Shown in pieces: positions 20,621 through 32,400 of a DNA stretch of 64,000 nucleotides. A program made the position numbers and the translations under genes. How positions within the stretch are numbered: the stretch's first letter is position 1; each line of letters begins with the position of its first letter. The notes under the pieces were generated by a model. It saw only the letters and a program-made list of their open reading frames with translations, ran no database searches and was not told the origin of the DNA. This DNA is from Azolla caroliniana (taxonomy: Eukaryota; Polypodiophyta). The stretch covers positions 15,934,001 through 15,998,000 of the forward strand of contig JBHGNT010000001.1 of the NCBI GenBank assembly GCA_043228905.1. The letters are read 5' to 3'.

Positions 20621-22754
20621 ACGTATCGTCGGGAATATGTACGTAGGCGATAGAACTGAAAATGAGGACACATGACAAATTCGGCTTCTTTACAAAGAAC
20701 TTCTCATGAGGAGTGATGTCGTGTACTCTTGAGGTTGTGCACTTATTCATGAGATATACGGCCGTGTTCACCGCTTTTGCCCAGTACGATTTCGGTAGGT
20801 TCTTCTCATTCATCATGGCTCGTGCGACTTCTACTATGTGGCGGTTTTTACGCTCAGCTATGCCATTTTGCTGAGATGTATGTTGACATGAGAACTCTCG
20901 TCGGATTCCTTCCTTGTGGAGATATGCCGTGAACTCATCCGAAAAATATTCTTTGCCTCCATCTGATCGAAGGCAACGTACATGCCAACCCGTGGCTTTT
21001 TCCACTTCGGCTTTGAACTTTTGGAAGTGGCCGAACACTTCACTCTTTTGCTTCATCGGATAAATCCAGGTATTTCTAGAGAAGTCGTCGTTGAACGTGA
21101 CATAGTAACGACATCCGCCGAAAGTAGTTGTTTGGGCTGGTCCCCACACATCTGAATGTATGACATCCAGGATCCCTTTGCTTACATTCCACTCTTTTGG
21201 GAATGGATGACGGTGTTGTTTTCCGAATTAGCATGCTTCGCACACGCCTGTGAGCTCCTTTGCCGTAAAGTTCGGGAGTCCGATTACGACCCCTTTTATC
21301 TGCATGTTCTGGAGCTTCTGGAAATTGATATGGCCGATTCTCTTGTGCCACAATTTTAAGTCGGTTTCAACTTTCTGGCCTTTTGCGTACATAGCCGACT
21401 TTACTTCGCTCGACTCGAGGATGAAAATACGGCCTTCTCGTCTGCCGTGAGCTACGATTTGATCGCCTTTTTCAATGAAGCACCCATCGTTGTTGAAGCG
21501 TACTTGCATTCCTTGTTCTACAATCTGGCCGACCGAGACCATATTTTTTGTGATGGTGGGAACATGCAGTACGTTCTTGAGGTAGGTCTGTTCATCGTCG
21601 TTTCCGAATGGGATATTCCCGATATGCTATATTGGATGAGTCGTATCATCACCTGTTTCGACATATCCGGGACGTTCGGGCTTCCGTAATTCCCGGAACC
21701 AATCTTCATGGGAAGTCATGTGATTGGAAGCTCCTGAATCGACAAACCATACGTTGTTCAGAGTGGAGGCGGTAGTTGACGCAAGTGTGCTTCGTGCTTC
21801 ATTATGAACATTCCGCAGTTGGAGTTCATGGCATAATTTGTTCGTTATCGGCCTTGCTCGCGTTTCTTCTTCTGACATTCCTCTTCGTAGTGGCCGAGTT
21901 TTCCGCAGTACCCGCACTCAACTGAGTTCCTACGGTTGCTTGGTCCGGCGTGATGACTCCCCCTTCCGCCGAACTCTCTGGGCCCGTTCCTGTCCGCTTG
22001 CCACTGGTGGGAGTTATGCCCTTGATTCCACTGATCATTATGGCCTTGTTCGAAACGACCTCTGTTTCCATGGCTGAAATCTCTTCTATTATCCGACTGG
22101 GAGTAGAGCAAATGACCATCTGATGCGTTGTTCCTCTGTCGGGCGTGATTCTCTTCAACCAGCAATATCGATTGAAGGTCGAAGAAGGAGGGAGGGTTCT
22201 CCCTTGCAAGAATGCCTGATCTAATCACGCCGAAATGCGGTGCTAAGCCTCCGAGGCATATCTGCACTAGTTCGTCATCATCAATGACGATGTTGATCAA
22301 TCCAAGAGCGTCACATAGCTCCTTGATCTTCAAGGTATAGCTCGAGATTGACATGTCCCTCTATTGAATGCTATTCAGCTCTTGACGAAGCTGGAGCTTG
22401 CATGCGGCCGTGCTGGCTGCGAAAATCTTTTTGAGATTTTCCCGGCGTTCTTGCCTCTCGAATGTAGCCAAGCATATGATCATGAACGCATGATGCTAGA
22501 CAATACAACACACGACTTGCGGCCTGCTCCCAAGCGGGATAGTCAGCGTGTGTTGGGTTGGGGTGTGATTCGTGAGCTCCTTCAATGTAGGTCCAGTAGC
22601 CTTGTCCGATAAGATATTGATGCATCTTGTATTCCCAAGATGCGAAGTTCGTTCTGTCGAGCTTCTCGGTAGGAAGAGCGCTTCCCATTTGAGTATTCAT
22701 GGTGATTTCTTCTCTGTTGATGAGCTGGTTCTGTTGATCGTCGACGAGCAACAC
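20621..22754 (-). pseudogene. copia G, 5' part: Gag, protease, integrase
   Basis: Read from 22754 downward. The Gag start region (KLDRTNFASWEYKMHQYLIGQGYW) is frame-broken near 22360. CGYCGKLGHYEEEC is an intact zinc knuckle, and WFVDSGASNHMTS is the protease active site. A pre-integrase domain has LWHKRIGHINFQKLQ and CEAC (HHCC zinc site). The integrase core has FNDDFSRNTW, VRCLRSDGGKEYF and NGIAERKNR, so all three catalytic acidic residues are present. Frame changes and stops separate these blocks. It ends at PDDT, where gypsy E interrupts, and continues at 11656. Confidence 0.9.
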
Positions 22755-22790
22755 AACACAGTCGAAAATACTTGATCAGGCAACCACATG

Positions 22791-22801
22791 CACTGATACC
22801 A
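22791..22801 (-). other. primer binding site of copia G (initiator Met)
   Basis: On the minus strand TGGTATCAGTG directly follows the LTR end. This is the plant copia iMet primer site with a change near its end (usual TGGTATCAGAGC). Confidence 0.75.
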
Positions 22802-23079
22802 TGTTAAGAAATGGAGTCTGTGGTGATTGCAATGCAGCGAAAGGTGAACGTAGGTGTGTGTATGTGTAACAGCAGAGAGCTCAAGAGACAGAGATAGACT
22901 AAAGCGTATATTATGTTAACGAAACAAAATACATCCGACATTAACTAAGTTACAATGAGTTGGTTTATATACCAACTAAGCTAGGGCAAGCGCCCTTTCT
23001 ACTATTTACAAAACTAGCCTAGAATGTCCATGAACTAGTGTGAGACCTATCTATGGGAAGTTGAGTTTGATTCTCAACA
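22802..23079 (-). repeat. 5' LTR of copia G
   Basis: A 278-bp LTR which on the minus strand runs from TGTTGAGAATC to TTTCTTAACA and abuts the primer site. The 3' LTR is not in the window. A (TA)n run (about 23080-23103) flanks its outer end. Confidence 0.75.
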
Positions 23080-23172
23080 TATATATATATATATATATAT
23101 ATACAAGAGCAAGATACAACTCCGGCCTTGAGCCGGACCAAGGTAGGTTAGGTTACAATAACAATCTGGTGC
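23080..23172 (-). repeat. fragment of element L LTR, distal to gypsy B
   Basis: A (TA)n run and about 65 unique bases. It was joined to 38356 before gypsy B inserted: GGTGC at 23168-23172 is duplicated at 38351-38355. On this basis it is the continuation of the L LTR. Confidence 0.55.
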
Positions 23173-23605
23173 TGTTAACTCTTCGGGCCGGACAATGGCC
23201 TAACATAGGGTGTCTACGTGAGACACTTCACCAAAGGGTGTTACGGCAACCGAATTAGACTTCAACGCTTAATCCGACTTAGTTAAGTTACTTATTAGGA
23301 TCGTCTTCATAACACGCATAAGATATAACAATTAAGACAGAACGACAATTGACACAGAGATATAACAACGCTTAAGCTTTCATTAATTAACCTCTAACTA
23401 TTACATTGTATCCGGGCCTTTAAATAGGTTTCCGGTCTGTATTACAAAACGGTGCCATCCGCACCTGTTCGGGATCGGTCCGGATCCGGAACGGCATACC
23501 GATTCCGGTCCGTCCGTCCACACTCATAGCTTAATTACAACCACATTCCTACTACTTAATTAGCTCTCCGTTTCCCACTCTGGACTCCTTTGCCGGCCGG
23601 TAACA
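23173..23605 (-). repeat. 3' LTR of gypsy B
   Basis: 433 bp. In plus orientation it begins TGTTAACTCTTCGGGCC and ends GCCGGCCGGTAACA. The 5-bp duplication GGTGC lies just outside (23168-23172). The 126 bases between it and the third ORF have no ORF, and the last bases before the LTR are not purine-rich. Confidence 0.92.
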
Positions 23606-23731
23606 CATGGCACGCCCGTGGGACAGTACCTTGTACGTCGAATCCACAACCGACCCTTGCTATTCTTCGTCCAAAATGTCTAGAATGCTTTGTTCGAGAG
23701 GCTCCAATGGTTCATCTGGAAGTGGTTGTTG

Positions 23732-26440
23732 TTATTGTTGTTGCTGCTCTGTTGTTGTCTGCTGTGGCGGGTCCGTTGGTGGTTGCTGCGGCTGCTCCTC
23801 CATTTGTGGCTCTGACACCGGCGTCTCCGTCGTTGCTCCCTGCGTCGTGGTGGTCTCCGGTTGACTGGTTCCCGGCTGGCCCTCAGCCGACGACGGTTCC
23901 TCCTCACTAAGGTTAACCGTTGTCGCTTCCTGTGCTTTTTCTTCCCGTACCCGGGACCGCTCGTAGCTTTCAAACTGGATTTGAGCGTCCAGCCTATCAT
24001 CGTCCAGCTGAGCTACGAGCTGCCTGACCTGCGCCAACTGTTCATCTGCCAGGACTTGGAAGTCGTCGGCCAGCTCGTCTCGTATGGCGGTGAAGTCCTC
24101 GGAAGTCAGCGTATAACAATCATCTCCTTCCTTCCGCCGGTTTGCCACATCCGCCCGTAGCAACTGGAGTTCCGCCGCGTTTTGTGCCCACTTTGTCCAC
24201 CATTTTACGGAGCTTTCATCAATCAAGTGCTTCGTCTGATTCAGCCATGCCCGGAGGATGGACTGAATCCGGCTCGTTCCCAATTGCGATTTGGTTTCTG
24301 CCGCTTGCCGTTCCTCCTTCAGTTGTTTGATGATTTTTACGTTGTCCTCCGCCTGCGCCTTGTAATGCGTCAGTTGCCTTTGGTATGTACTTTGTAATTT
24401 CTGCAATACTGTAGACGCTCTCTCTTTGTCTTCCTGCTGCTGCTTCTGGAGCTCCATCCGGACCTTCTCCGCCTCTTCCAAGCGTCTTGTATTTTCCGCC
24501 CGTTCGTCGGCGATCGCCGTTGCGGCCCCATCAACTGCCTGCTGGAGCTCGGCCATCCGTTCTTTATGCTCTATTTCCAGCCGTTTGTAGTCCCGGTGCA
24601 GGTGCTCAAAATCATTCGTCTTTTGCTTGAGCCGTGCGTTGATCTGACGACGGGCCCGGTCCTCGCGGTCCTCGCGGTCCTTCTGCTGGCGGAGCTCTTC
24701 CTTTAGCCGTTCTATCTCTGTTTCCGCCATTTTCCGCAGCTTGTCCTTTTCCTGCAGCACTTTGTCTTTCTCCTCCTTTAGCCGGTCGTACGCTTGATGG
24801 CCTTTCCGGAGGCTCTCCTCTGCCCGGCGGAGGTTCTCAGCAGTCTTCTTTAATTCGGCTTCGGCCGCCGTCTTCAATTCTCGTTCACGGCTCCTTAGCG
24901 CTTCTTGTGCGGCAAGTTCCTCTCTCAATTCTACAAGCTCCCAAACTTGCGCCGCATCTCTCGCCGGAACGGTTTCCGTTGCCGGGGTCTTATTCCAATG
25001 TACAAGTCGTTCCGTTTCATTATTCTGTACACTTACCGGAGTCACCGGTGATTGGATCCGTATTTTAGCCATCTCTGTCATGACCTGATCCAAGTCTTTT
25101 TCAAGGCACCGGATTCTGGACCGGGCCGTCTCTAGTTGTTCGGTTGTGATGAGCAACCGTTCGCTTTGCGCTCTTTCTTCCGCCTCTATATACCCCACTG
25201 CTCCGGCTATCTGTTCGCCTATCCACCGGAGCCACAGGCTACCGGTGCCTTGTTGCGCTTGCACGGAGGTTTGATAGATGGGCTCACTTGTAGAGGGGTG
25301 GTCCCGCCTGGTTGCGCCGAGTTGCAGTTCTGTTTCTGCCCGTGGACCATCCTGCTGTCTTGGTTCCCCTTGTGCTTCTTCTTGGCTGACCGAGGGAGGC
25401 TGCAGAGACCTTTCCGGCTCTGGCGGAATGGAACTTGCCGGTGTTGCCGGTGGTGTCGGGGCTTCTGTTTCCGGTTCCTTCTGCACCGGTTCTGGTTCCT
25501 TCCTTGGCGTAGGAGTCTCAGTATGGGGAGCCGGTGTTCCCTCCGTTTGAGGGTCCGAACGTTTCCCGGCTGTCTCAACGGTCCTTGCCGACGACCGTCG
25601 CTGGAGGTGCTCCGTAGGCTCCTCCTCTATTTCCTCCTCCTGAGCTCCGGCATTGAGTTTTGCCGCCAAGGGGTCCACTTCTCGATTCACCGGTCGGCGG
25701 AGTGTGACCTTTACGGGCCGTGCCGGTGGTTCCTCCTGCGCCTCTGTTGGGCGCTTCCGGCTGCCACTTCCTGCTGCCACCTGGTCTGCATCCGCCGCCT
25801 TTCCCTTACTCGCCTTAGAGGCCAACATCTGTTGCCGTTTGGAAGCCGTCCTTGGGGTGCCGTCCGGCACTCTTCCTCGCTTCTTGGGCTGGACGGTCTG
25901 AACGGGTGGCACCAGCAAGGTGAGCCACTGCGTTACGGCATGCCATATCCTTCGTCCGTCTCGGCCTTCTTTGCCGTCTTTGCCTTTGACGATCTCAATC
26001 GCCGCACACAACCCGTCTGCGATCAATACCGGCCAATCCACCTTGATCCCTTCATAGGTGGCGATGATCATCCCTGCCCGCTTCTGCGGCATGACAGGGG
26101 GTCTAGGGTACACGTGGCCGTATTCATGGAGCAAACGAGCAATTTCGCGGAACAACATATCTCCGCCGCCCTGTGTCCGGTAGCCCTTGCTGGCTAGAGA
26201 GTACTCACCAAAATACCTGATGAGTTGCTCCGGGGTTGGATTGTCGATCGTGAGTATGCCTCCCTCCGGAAGGCCTGTTAACGCTCGAATCGCCTCTGCC
26301 GTTATGACCTCTGTATCGATTTCCTTGATCACTTTGTCGGCTTCTTTGTGTGGCGGTACTTCCATCATCATCAGGAAGCCCTCGAGCCCGTGTTGCTTTA
26401 GCCATGTCTTGGCGGCTTCCGACAACGTTTGCGGGTCCAT
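23732..26440 (-). CDS. third ORF of gypsy B: large coiled-coil protein of unknown function
   Basis: About 902 residues from the ATG at 26438-26440 (MDPQTLSEAAKTWLKQ). The frame is open 74 codons further upstream, but the A copy is not aligned there. Residues 1-180 look globular (conserved in A and K). QPKKRGR near 195 resembles a nuclear signal. Residues 200-430 are Pro/Glu/Thr-rich. About 430-790 is a long heptad-like coiled coil (EELRQQKDREDREDRARRQ, EKVRMELQKQQQEDKERA). The tail is Pro/Gln-rich. No signal peptide, membrane segment or enzyme motif is visible. The position after integrase is that of env-like ORFs in Athila/Tat elements, but an envelope role is not supported. A structural or Gag-like partner is a guess. 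Confidence 0.7.
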   Translation of the reverse strand: MDPQTLSEAAKTWLKQHGLEGFLMMMEVPPHKEADKVIKEIDTEVITAEAIRALTGLPEGGILTIDNPTPEQLIRYFGEYSLASKGYRTQGGGDMLFREIARLLHEYGHVYPRPPVMPQKRAGMIIATYEGIKVDWPVLIADGLCAAIEIVKGKDGKEGRDGRRIWHAVTQWLTLLVPPVQTVQPKKRGRVPDGTPRTASKRQQMLASKASKGKAADADQVAAGSGSRKRPTEAQEEPPARPVKVTLRRPVNREVDPLAAKLNAGAQEEEIEEEPTEHLQRRSSARTVETAGKRSDPQTEGTPAPHTETPTPRKEPEPVQKEPETEAPTPPATPASSIPPEPERSLQPPSVSQEEAQGEPRQQDGPRAETELQLGATRRDHPSTSEPIYQTSVQAQQGTGSLWLRWIGEQIAGAVGYIEAEERAQSERLLITTEQLETARSRIRCLEKDLDQVMTEMAKIRIQSPVTPVSVQNNETERLVHWNKTPATETVPARDAAQVWELVELREELAAQEALRSRERELKTAAEAELKKTAENLRRAEESLRKGHQAYDRLKEEKDKVLQEKDKLRKMAETEIERLKEELRQQKDREDREDRARRQINARLKQKTNDFEHLHRDYKRLEIEHKERMAELQQAVDGAATAIADERAENTRRLEEAEKVRMELQKQQQEDKERASTVLQKLQSTYQRQLTHYKAQAEDNVKIIKQLKEERQAAETKSQLGTSRIQSILRAWLNQTKHLIDESSVKWWTKWAQNAAELQLLRADVANRRKEGDDCYTLTSEDFTAIRDELADDFQVLADEQLAQVRQLVAQLDDDRLDAQIQFESYERSRVREEKAQEATTVNLSEEEPSSAEGQPGTSQPETTTTQGATTETPVSEPQMEEQPQQPPTDPPQQTTTEQQQQ

Positions 26441-26810
26441 TTCTGTGTCGGGGTCGGACTGCGGTGGCGAGGATGGATGGTGATGAGAGCGGGGTTGAGA
26501 AAGAGAGAGTTCAGAAGGCAGGGGTTCTCTGTGCGCAGGTTCTCGTCTGATGATCTTGCAGCGTTTCGGTGCTTCTGTGCTCCTGGGTTCGCAAAAATAG
26601 AGGGTCTCTACGCGCAATGGTTTTTGTCTGTGCATTCTGGCGCCTTTTTCGAGTTTGTGCATGTCGCGTACTTAAAATAGCATTATGTCCTGTGGTGGCG
26701 CTTTAAATGCCCACTACTCACCTTTTCGCTCCACGCTCTTTCATCCATTCATTCCTCGCTTTTGCATGATTGTTTTTTTTTTTTCTGTTATTATTATTAT
26801 TACTGTGACG
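26441..26810 (-). other. spacer between integrase and third ORF in gypsy B
   Basis: About 370 bases without a supported gene. The 74 codons open upstream of the third-ORF ATG fall here and may be leader. A T-rich run lies near 26768-26782. The equivalent spacer in A (about 440-780) is similar. Confidence 0.5.
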
Positions 26811-28415
26811 TCACATGTCCGTTGGTCCTCCCGGACCCTTACCAGCCACATTCTCTCCGGTTACCGGCTTGCCGTCACTGCTGTCTTCGTGGTTGCCGTC
26901 GGTCCTTTGCTCAAACGGGTTCTTAGGCATCGGTCCTCTATATGCCTTTAACCGGAATCCATTCACCCATTTGCCCAGCACTTCGCCGGCAAGTGTCCCC
27001 AACTGGTAGGACCCATTATACTCCCGTGTTAGCCAATATGGTCCGGTCCATCTAAACCTTAGTTTACCCGGCATCTTGCCCATCCGGGTTTGGAATACTA
27101 GCACTGGTTTGCCAATTTCGAACATTTTTTCGTTACCTTTCCTGTGCCGGTCGACGAATGCTTTCCGTCGCCGTTGCTCTAATTCTAAATGTAGGATGCT
27201 GGCCAACCGTTATTCCTCCAGCTCACACAACGCTGTCAACCTTATTGTCTCCGACTTCTTCTCGTTCAACCGTTCTCGTAGCTGAATCCGTAAGCTAGGT
27301 ACTTGAAATTCTACCGGCATGACCGCCTCGAGTCCGAACGCCAACCGGAAAGGTGTTGTTCGGATGCTTGTTTTGTATGCTGTCCGGTATGCCCAAAGCG
27401 CGCTATGTAGCTTTGTGTCTCAATCCGTCCGGTTCTCGTTGAAGATCTTCCGAAGGATGTTCTGGAGCGTCTTGTTTGTTGATTCCGCTAATCCGTTCGC
27501 CTGTGGATAGTAAGGTGTGCTTCGTTTGTGGACAACGGCATAGAAGGTCGTTAGGCTTTCCACCACTTGTCCGAGAAAGTGCCCCCCTTGGTCACTTATC
27601 AATTCAATGGGGCATCCGTAACGGCACCAGATGTACTCATATAGAAACTTTGTCGTTGACGCAGCGGTGTTATCCCGTAAAGCTTTGGCCTCCACCCATT
27701 TTGTGCAGTAATCCGTAGCAATGATAACGTACCGATTACCCGTTCTCATTGTCGGTGGCTTGAACGGTCCTACAAAGTCCAGCCCCCACTTTTGGAATGG
27801 CTCGAGTGGTAGTACCGGCTGGTGTGGCATACGAGCCTGCTCCGTTGGCTGGCCCATTCTCTGGCATAGGTCACATTCTTTTGCGTACCTTACCGCATCT
27901 CTTAATGTCGTTGGCCACCATAGGCCACTTTGCCATATTTTTCTGGCTGTCGCATCTCCGGCATAGTGACCTCCCGCAACTCCGCAGTGGGCTTCCCTCA
28001 GTATCAGTTCCTTTTCATCGCTGCGCACCGCCCGTCTCCATATGCCGTTACCTCCCTTGTGGTACAGTGTGTCTTGCAGTAAGCAGAAATGTCGGCTTTG
28101 TACCGCCAGGTGTTTCCGTTCGTCCCGGTTCAGCTCTTCCAGAGGCAGTCCTGTGCTCAGAAACTGGTGCATATTTGTGAGCCACTTGTCTTCCTGGGCC
28201 ACTGTCTCATCTGCTGCCGTCTCCGTAGTGATTCGAAACAGCTCCGCATCCGGAAAGTCATCCGGTACTCCGTCACCCGTCTCTCCGGACTCCAATCGGC
28301 TTAAGTAATCTGCTACGACATGCTGTATACCGGGTCGGTGGAATATTTCAAACTCGAACTCCTGTAACAGTAAGGTCCACCGGGCCAATTTGCCGGTGAG
28401 TGACGCCTTGGACAC
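26811..28415 (-). pseudogene. integrase of gypsy B, two or more stops
   Basis: From 28415 downward: the end of RNase H (WTLLLQEFEFEIFHRPG), then the zinc region REAHCGVAGGHYAGD and ECDLCQRMG. The core has LDFVGPF, ISDQGGHFL and NGLAESTNKTLQNIL, so the catalytic triad is intact. A TGA at 27420-27422 interrupts after NENRTD and a TAA falls near 27209. The C-terminal part ends with RWTGPYWLTREYNGSY, a GPY/F-type motif, and no chromodomain. Compared with A, this copy keeps the complete HHCC spacing. Confidence 0.88.
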
Positions 28416-28430
28416 CAGGTAAAGGAGTGC

Positions 28431-28936
28431 TTAATGATCTACATGGAAGGAAAACTTCCTTCCCAATAAATAGTGCTGAAACTTTGTCACACTGTAGATC
28501 GTTCCTAGAGCTTCCCGTTCCGTAGTAGAGTAGTTCCGTTCTGCTTGGGATAGCTTCCGGCTGGCATAGTACACTGGCCGGTACCTCTTTGGTTCCGTAA
28601 GCTGCATCAGTACGCTTCCGATTGCGATGTCGGAGGCGTCCACGAACACGTGAAATTCTTTACTCCAATCCGGAGGTTGTACTACTGGTGCCTGCGACAA
28701 TAGTACCTTGAGGGCCTTATACGCCCAATCCTCAGTATCAGTCCACTGGAATGGTGTCCGATGTATGGCGGCATGCAACGGTGTAGCCAGGTCGGTCAAG
28801 TATTGGAGCATCCGGCTGTGCCACCGGATCTGGCCTAAGAACTGGCTCAATGCCTTTGCCGTTGCCGGCGCCAGTGCTTCTAATATGGCTTTCACTTTGT
28901 CCGGGTTGACTGCTATACCTTCCTGGCTTACGATAT
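28431..28936 (-). pseudogene. RNase H and end of reverse transcriptase of gypsy B, left of copia J
   Basis: The segment begins at the copia J insertion with the IVSQEGIAVNPDKVKAI thumb region. It continues through ALSQFLGQIRWHSRML and the RNase H block FVDASDIAIGSVLMQL and STTEREALGTI. A TAA at 28431-28433, where A has a sense codon, ends it. The five bases GATAT at 28932-28936 are the left duplication of copia J. Confidence 0.88.
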
Positions 28937-29219
28937 TGTTGGAAGCAATGTCGTCTGTGCGGAAGATCGAGAAGCACTCGATTCCTGTTTATTCCCTGTG
29001 TATGACAGAATGTAGGTCGTTGCACAGAGAGAGAGAGAGAGAGAGAGACACAAAAGACTTTCTATTACACAAAGCAACAATACAACAGCCAACCTTACAA
29101 AGAGGTTACAAGGTCACTATATATAGTGACCGACTTAGGGCAACTACCCTTTATGCTAATTACATAAATGGCCAAAACGGGATAGTGTGAATACGTCCAT
29201 TATACACATGTATTCGACA
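28937..29219 (-). repeat. 3' LTR of copia J
   Basis: 283 bp, identical to the 5' LTR by eye. It contains a (GA)n run near 29029-29047, a CACTATATATAGTGAC palindrome that includes a TATA element, and TG...CA ends. Confidence 0.93.
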
Positions 29220-29228
29220 CTCCCCCGT
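29220..29228 (-). other. polypurine tract of copia J
   Basis: On the minus strand ACGGGGGAG directly precedes the 3' LTR, as expected for the plus-strand primer. The stretch from here to the stop codon at 29413 is 3' untranslated. Confidence 0.8.
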
Positions 29229-29412
29229 AATGGGCGTATACATGGGTTATCTAAGATTACAGGTATAGACTTAGGTTCTCGGACATATCAGCTTTGTTCG
29301 AGTCGGCAGGATCCGAAGACAGAAGACCGAACTGGTCGGGTCGGAACAGTTGAAGCCGATCATTAAGGAGCTGATGTCGGTTGTCGGGGACCATCCTGCT
29401 CTGTGTCCGGCT

Positions 29413-32400
29413 CTAACCGGACTGGTTTGTCGTTACGCCCATCTGATGCCGAAGAGACCGAAAACGGTCTGCCGAGAGACATTTGGTCATTCCATCTGCG
29501 ACATTATCGGTTGTAGATATTTTCTCTAGACCGATTTTCCCTGAAATGACGCAGTCCCGAACGAAGTGATATCGAACGTCGATATGTTTGGAGGCGTTGT
29601 GGTGAACCGGATTTTTCGACAAGGCAACAGCACCTTGACTGTCGCTGTAGACAACTGGAGCCGAGTCATGTTCGACTTGTCGAAACGTGTGCGCCAGCCG
29701 ACCGAGCCACAAAGCTTCTTTTGCCGCGTCGGACGCAGCTACATATTCTGCTTCGGTCGTTGAGGTCGCTGTGCACTCCTGAAGTTTCGACTTCCACGAG
29801 ATTGCTCCATTGCCGAATTTGAAGCAGTATCCGGTTGTTGATTTCCGACTGTCTATACAGCCGGCGAAGTCCGAGTCGGTGTAACCGACTACGCCTGAGG
29901 TTCGGTTCGGTCCGAAAAGAATGCCATGGTCTTTTGTGCCAACCAGATATCTGAACACATGCTTGACTGCGTTCCAATGCGATCGGCCAGGGTTGTGCAT
30001 AAATCTGCTAACGACTCCTACGGCATGAGAGATGTCAGGCCGTGTCGCGACCATCAGGTACATAAGGGAGCCGACTGCCGGTGCATACGGTACCGACTTC
30101 ATATCTTCCCCCTCCGAACCGGATGTCGGGCAGTCTCGCTGAGAGAGCCGAAGATTCATGGGGAGCGGGGTTGAAGCAGATTTGGCTGATTGCATGTTGA
30201 AGCGTTCCAAGACACGTCCGATATAGTCGGTCTGAGACAAAAAAAGATGTCGTTTATCGCGATGCCGACTAATTTTCATGCCAAGGATGTGTCGTGCCGG
30301 ACCGAGGTCCTTCATGGCAAACTTCAACCGCAGTTGCCGAACTAGATCGGAAAGTTCGCCCGCGTGGCGTCCAGAAATTAGCATGTCGTCCACGTAAATG
30401 ATGAGGAAGATGGGTGATCCATCTCGAGCTGTGTTGGTGAAGAGACAATGGTCCTCATCGCTTTTGGAGAAGCCGATTGATTGGATGAAGTCGTCGAACT
30501 TCTTGTACCATTGTCGCGGTGCCTGTTTGAGGCCGTATAGACTCTTCCTGAGTCGGCAGACTAGATGTTCTTGGCCAGTTGCCACGAAGCCTTTTGGCTG
30601 CTCCATATAAATTTCCTCCTCGAGATCACCATGGAGGAAGGCTGTTTTGACATCTAGCTGAATCAGCTCCAAGTTGTCGGCTGCCACGACGCCGAGCAGA
30701 AGACGAAGGGTTGTCATTTTCACCACTGGTGAAAAAATCTCGTCGAAGTCGACGCCATATTCTTGTCGGAAGCCCTTCGCAACTAATCTGGCCTTGTACT
30801 TTGGGGTGGTCGAATCAGACGTCTCTTTTAGTCGATAAACCCACTTGCAAGGAAGAGCACGTCGGTTCCTAGGTAATTCGACCAGATCCCAAGTCTTGTT
30901 TGCCCGGATGGAGTGCATTTCCGACTCCATCGCCAGATGCCAGGTGGCCGAATCGACAGATGTCGATGCTTCTTCGTAAGACGTCGGTTCGCCGGCGTCG
31001 GTGAAGAAAATTCCAGGAGAATACCTCTCCGGAGGTTGCGACAGTCTCTCGGATCGTCGAGGTATGATTGGACTGGTCGCATCGGGTATCGTGGTCGGAT
31101 GGTCCGAAACCGAATCATTCGGCTGTGCCGAGTCAGAGTTGTCCGAGTCGGTAGTATAAGGGTCAGCTACCCGTGAAGCTGACCGTGTGTTGAGAGCGGG
31201 GCCTTCTTGAAGGGTCGGCACATCGGAGAATGTTACCCTTCGGACTTCGATCGGTTTGTCGACCGATGGATTCATAGCCGACTCGTTGAACACAACGTCC
31301 GAACTTCGAACGATTTGTCTGCGTTCGGGGTCCCAGAGTCGGTATCCCATTTCGCCGTCTGATCCATATCCAAGGAAAATGCATTTCCTGGACCGAGGTG
31401 CAAGTTTTCGGCGATCATCTTTCGGAATAAGGGCGTACGCCTCGCATCCGAAGATCCTCAGCTTGTCGTAATTCGGCTTGCTGCCGATCCATAATTCCTG
31501 AGGAATTTGAAGTCCTAGAGGTCTACTTGGCGACATATTGATTATGTGTACTGCCGTGAGTAGAGCCTCTGCCCAGAAGCCATCCGACAGTCCGGAGTGT
31601 TGGAGCATGGAAACTGTCCGTTCTTGGATTGTCCGATTCATTCGTTCTGCAATCCCGTTTTGCTCCGGACTGTGTGGTGCCGTAAGTTCACGTCGGATGC
31701 CGCGTTGTCGGTAGAATTTGACGAATTCTTCGGATTTAAACTCTCCCCCATTGTCTGTCCGAAAGCATTTCAGCTTTCGGTCGGTTTGATTTTCCACCAT
31801 AGCGAGCCAATCTGAAAAGATCGAGAAGACACGATCTTTGGTGCGAATTGGATACGCCCACACCTTTCGAGTCGAGTCGTCAATGAAAGTGACGAAGTAA
31901 GATGCACCGCCTAGAGACTGATGCGGCATTGGGCCGCAGACGTCCGAGTGGACCAAATCGAGAGGTCTCGTTTCTCTTGGTGCTGATGTCGGGTGTGATG
32001 CGGCGGCTTGTTTGCCATACTGGCAATGCTCGCAGAATTGATGGTCGGAGAAGGAGAGTTTGGGGATGTATCCGGCTCTAGATAGATGCGTGATGCCGGC
32101 CTTGCTGAGGTGTCCCAATCGTCGGTGCCATAGTGATGACACAGGAATATCCACCAAAAACAGGTTACCCTCTCTGAGCGTAACATGTAACGGATACAGT
32201 GAGTGTATCTTGGGTCCTCTAGCAAGCAGGAGGTTCCCCCTGTGGAGTGTCCACCCTCCCGAAGAGAAACCGGCACGAATGCCGTCTTCATCTAGTTGTC
32301 CGACTGAGATCAATGGCCTTGAGAGCTCGGGTACATGTCGGACATTGTGGAGTACAAGTGTAGAGCCACCTGCAAGGTTGAGCTCTACTGTGCCGATTCC

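Noticed and set aside
23080-23103. (TA)n run as an origin or regulatory element
   Set aside because: It is a microsatellite at the edge of a copia LTR, with nothing to support another role.
25136-26197. Plus-strand open frame of 353 codons opposite the third ORF of element B
   Set aside because: It is antisense to a conserved ORF, Cys/Leu/Arg-rich with no motif, and its openness follows from the codon composition of the minus-strand gene. Similar shadows occur opposite fragment K.
23732-26440. Envelope protein in the Tat-like family
   Set aside because: No signal peptide, transmembrane segment or fusion-like region is visible; the position alone is not enough.
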